Source of the DNA: Verrucomicrobiota bacterium
GTDB lineage: Bacteria > Verrucomicrobiota > Verrucomicrobiia > Verrucomicrobiales > DEV007
Length of the DNA: 7,247 nt
Direction: 5' to 3'
Assembly (NCBI GenBank): GCA_027618625.1
Contig: JAQCER010000155.1
Location: 1-7,247, forward strand
The stretch's first letter is position 1. Every line of letters begins with the position of its first letter. Of this stretch, positions 5,036 to 7,247 are shown piece by piece. A program made the translations under genes and the position numbers. The notes under the pieces were generated by a model, which saw only the letters and a program-made list of their open reading frames with translations, did no database searches and was not told where the DNA came from.

Positions 5036-7247
5036 TCAGGTCGATGCCCCTACTGGCGGGTTCGGCTTCGCGTCCTCTTTGTAGACGTAGCGGACGTCGA
5101 GGTAGCGTTCGAAGAGCCCGAAAAGTTCGTCGTTCTTGAACGGCTTGGAGAGGAAGTCGGTACATCCAGCTGCAAGAATTTCTCTGCGGGCTTCCTCCAT
5201 GGCATAGGCAGTGAGGGCGACGATGATTGGCGGGGAATCCGTTCGGGAAAGAATGGCGCGTGTTGCGTCCATGCCGTTCATTTCCGGCATGTCCTGGTCC
5301 ATAAGGATCATGTCCGGTTCGAACGTTGCCCATTTCTCCAGGGCGTCGCGGCCGTTTTCAGCCTCGCAAAGTTCGAAGCCGACGGGTTTAAGCAGGCGCA
5401 TCAACAGCATGCGATTCACCATTTGATCATCCACGATCAGGATCCTACGGGTTGCCTGGCCTGGTGCGAGGCCGATGACCTGCTTCGGTGCGGCTGCGGC
5501 CTGAACGAATTCCTGGGATTCACAGACATCGACGATAATGTGGAAGTGGAACGTGGTTCCCTTGTTCACTTCACTGGTTACGCTGATGTCGCCACCCATG
5601 TACTGGATGAAACTGCGGCTGATCGTCAGACCCAGTCCAGTGCCTTCACTTGAGCCTTTTCCTGTTTCGGTCTGGACGAATTTTTGGAACAGTTTGGGCA
5701 ACTCTTCTTCTGAAATTCCTTTTCCGGTGTCGGCAACTTCGAAATAGATCTTCGCCTTGCCTGCAGTTTGACTTCCGCAGCGGACTTTGAGAGAAATCGA
5801 ACCTTCGTCGGTGAATTTGAGAGAATTGCTGAGCAGATTGATGATCACCTGGCGCAGTTTTGCTTTGTCGGAAACGACGTAACGTGGCAGGCCGCCAGCT
5901 TTGCGAAAGATCAACTTCAGTCCTTTCTGTTCAGCCTTGAAATCGAGCATGTCATGCACCGATTTGAGCATCTGGATGAAGTCGAATTTCTCATTCGTCA
6001 TCTCGACGCCACCGGCTTCGATCTTCGACATCTCAAGCACGTCGTTGATGATAGAGAGCAAATGTTCACCACTGTTGTGAATGATATCGAGAGTGCCCCG
6101 CTGATGTTCGGTCGTTTCGGAATCGCGACGAATGAGTTCGGCAAATCCGAGGATCGCGTTAAGCGGTGTGCGAAGTTCGTGCGTCATTTTGGCGAGGAAT
6201 TCGCTTTTCGCCTGGTTTGCTTTCTCTGCCATCTGGCGAGCCGTCTCTGCTTCAGCCCGCGCAGATTCAGCGATGCTTTTTGCATCTTCGAGCTGCTGCC
6301 GCTGGCGTTCGTCGCGCTCGGTAAATCGGATCTGAGCGATGGCGATACCGATTTGACCCGCAAGTGCCTTCAGGATCTCGGTCTCGTCCTTTTGCCAGCG
6401 ACGGACGCCATCACATTGATGCAAGATGATGAGGCCATTGGGTTCATCTCCGTAAGCGGTACGCATTGCCAGCAGGGAACGTGTTCCCAGATTCTGGATT
6501 TGTGCAGCGGCGGCCTGCAATGGAATGCTCCTGTTGACGTCAAGGCAAGCGACAGGCTTGTCTGAACTGAGCACTTGGTGAACGAATGGTAAATCGATAC
6601 TGGGGAAGTGCAGTTCTGCTACGGACGCCACGTGGAACCCGCGTGTGTGTTCGGTGCAGAACGACAGTTGATCAGGGCAATCTTTATCATAAAGGTGCAG
6701 GTGAACACGGTCCGTTTTGAAGAATTCACAGAGCTGCCTGATTGCCTCCTCAAGGGTGTTTTCCGAGGAGCGATGCATTTCCTCGGCAGTGCGCTCGATC
6801 AACATCCCACGCTGCAGCTGTTTCGCCAGCTCTGACTCGGCCTTCTTGGTGTGAACTTCCAGCTCTTGCTGCCGCTGGCGGATTCGGAATGGACGGAAGT
6901 AAAGAGCCCAGGCGAGAAGCAGGCTGGAAAGACTGATCGCGACTGCTCCCGCACTCCACTTCGCCCACCAGCGCTGATACCATACGGGCAAGATCTCAAG
7001 TTCAATGTGTGCTGAATTCCCGCTCCAGTGGGTTCCGTCGAATGAAGACTGGACTTCAAACGGGAATTTGCCAGGCGGCAGTGCGGAGTACGATGCGCGA
7101 CGTTCCTGCCCGGCGTACACCCAATCTTCATCGAAGCCAATCAAGCGATGGCGGAACCGACTGTAGGAGGGGTTGGCGTAGTCGAGCGTAGCGTAGCGAA
7201 ATCCCAGTCGGTTTCGGGGATCGTACGTGATCGTAACGCTCTCCGTC
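5036..7247 (-). CDS. Hybrid sensor histidine kinase (Y_Y_Y-TM-GAF-HisKA-HATPase-REC), 5' end beyond the window
   Basis: The frame stays open from the right edge to the TGA at 5038-5036, giving 736 visible residues. The TTG at 7144 is not the start, because good family sequence (FRYATLDYANPSY) precedes it. Visible residues 15-85 are a Y_Y_Y domain (LIGFDEDWVYAG, YSALPPGKFPFEVQ), which normally follows a periplasmic beta-propeller that would lie upstream. A membrane segment spans about 97-117, then a GAF-like domain about 160-305 and a charged coiled coil about 308-350. HisKA follows with His356 in MTHELRTPLN, then the ATPase domain with an N box (NLLSNSLKFT, 471-480), G1 (ADTGKGI) and G2 (GTGLGL). 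The C-terminal receiver (about 601-715) has Asp606-Asp607, phosphoacceptor Asp650, Thr679 and Lys701. All catalytic residues are present. There is no HPt or DNA-binding output domain, so phosphate must pass to a separate partner. It converges on the HAD gene. The ligand is unknown. Confidence 0.92.
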   Translation of the reverse strand, partial: TESVTITYDPRNRLGFRYATLDYANPSYSRFRHRLIGFDEDWVYAGQERRASYSALPPGKFPFEVQSSFDGTHWSGNSAHIELEILPVWYQRWWAKWSAGAVAISLSSLLLAWALYFRPFRIRQRQQELEVHTKKAESELAKQLQRGMLIERTAEEMHRSSENTLEEAIRQLCEFFKTDRVHLHLYDKDCPDQLSFCTEHTRGFHVASVAELHFPSIDLPFVHQVLSSDKPVACLDVNRSIPLQAAAAQIQNLGTRSLLAMRTAYGDEPNGLIILHQCDGVRRWQKDETEILKALAGQIGIAIAQIRFTERDERQRQQLEDAKSIAESARAEAETARQMAEKANQAKSEFLAKMTHELRTPLNAILGFAELIRRDSETTEHQRGTLDIIHNSGEHLLSIINDVLEMSKIEAGGVEMTNEKFDFIQMLKSVHDMLDFKAEQKGLKLIFRKAGGLPRYVVSDKAKLRQVIINLLSNSLKFTDEGSISLKVRCGSQTAGKAKIYFEVADTGKGISEEELPKLFQKFVQTETGKGSSEGTGLGLTISRSFIQYMGGDISVTSEVNKGTTFHFHIIVDVCESQEFVQAAAAPKQVIGLAPGQATRRILIVDDQMVNRMLLMRLLKPVGFELCEAENGRDALEKWATFEPDMILMDQDMPEMNGMDATRAILSRTDSPPIIVALTAYAMEEARREILAAGCTDFLSKPFKNDELFGLFERYLDVRYVYKEDAKPNPPVGAST

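Noticed and set aside
5026..5066. Inverted repeat GCCGAA / TTCGGC spanning the convergent junction
   Set aside because: Six pairs with a 29 nt loop and no T-run is too weak to call a terminator.
4859..5653. Plus-strand open frame of 264 codons overlapping the HAD gene end and the kinase receiver region
   Set aside because: It lies across two well-supported genes in other frames; composition looks like a shadow of the GC-rich codons.
5768..6565. Plus-strand open frame of 265 codons opposite the kinase core
   Set aside because: It is antisense to the HisKA and GAF regions, which have intact motifs; the translated sequence is Phe- and Asp-rich as expected for a reverse-complement shadow.
7144..7144. 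TTG as start codon of the hybrid kinase
   Set aside because: The frame continues upstream to the window edge with good Y_Y_Y-type sequence, so the gene is 5'-truncated by the window rather than starting here.
7172..7198. Short GCGTA repeats near the right edge
   Set aside because: They sit inside the kinase reading frame with ordinary codons and are too short and few to be a repeat array.

Overview
This 7.2 kb window looks like a bacterial chromosome segment with moderately high GC. The best guess for the source is Verrucomicrobiota or a related soil or aquatic lineage. That guess rests only on style: a Y_Y_Y-type hybrid histidine kinase, a NarL/LuxR response regulator, and a GT81 plus GT4 plus HAD gene set. 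No rRNA, tRNA, CRISPR array or insertion sequence was seen.

Layout. Bases 1-511 hold no intact gene. The minus strand there carries a decayed class I SAM-dependent methyltransferase fragment with two in-frame stops, followed by an unidentified open frame that runs off the left edge. A NarL/FixJ-type response regulator follows on the minus strand (512-1201, or 1240 if a TTG start is used). A roughly 155 bp divergent region containing a 14 bp dyad separates it from a tight plus-strand operon (1357-5025). The operon has four frames with 1-4 nt overlaps: an M20-type metallopeptidase remnant of 119 residues, a GT81 glucosyl-3-phosphoglycerate synthase (gpgS), a 490-residue GT4-type glycosyltransferase, and a 287-residue HAD-family hydrolase. 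Ten bases beyond the HAD stop, a large hybrid sensor kinase on the minus strand (5036 to beyond 7247) converges on the operon. Its 5' end lies outside the window.

Function. The core is most simply read as a biosynthetic cassette for a glycerate-based compatible solute. GpgS would join a sugar nucleotide to 3-phosphoglycerate, the GT4 enzyme would add a second sugar (as in mannosylglucosylglycerate synthesis), and the HAD enzyme would be the candidate phosphatase that releases the final solute. The GpgS call is strong. The roles of the GT4 and HAD enzymes are inferred from gene order, and the HAD motif I (Asp-Ile-Tyr) is not that of a textbook phosphatase. The peptidase gene at the head of the operon has lost most of its catalytic domain, yet it keeps its ribosome binding site and its overlap with gpgS.

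The two signalling genes flank the cassette, one on each side, and are transcribed on the opposite strand. Whether they regulate it cannot be decided from sequence alone.
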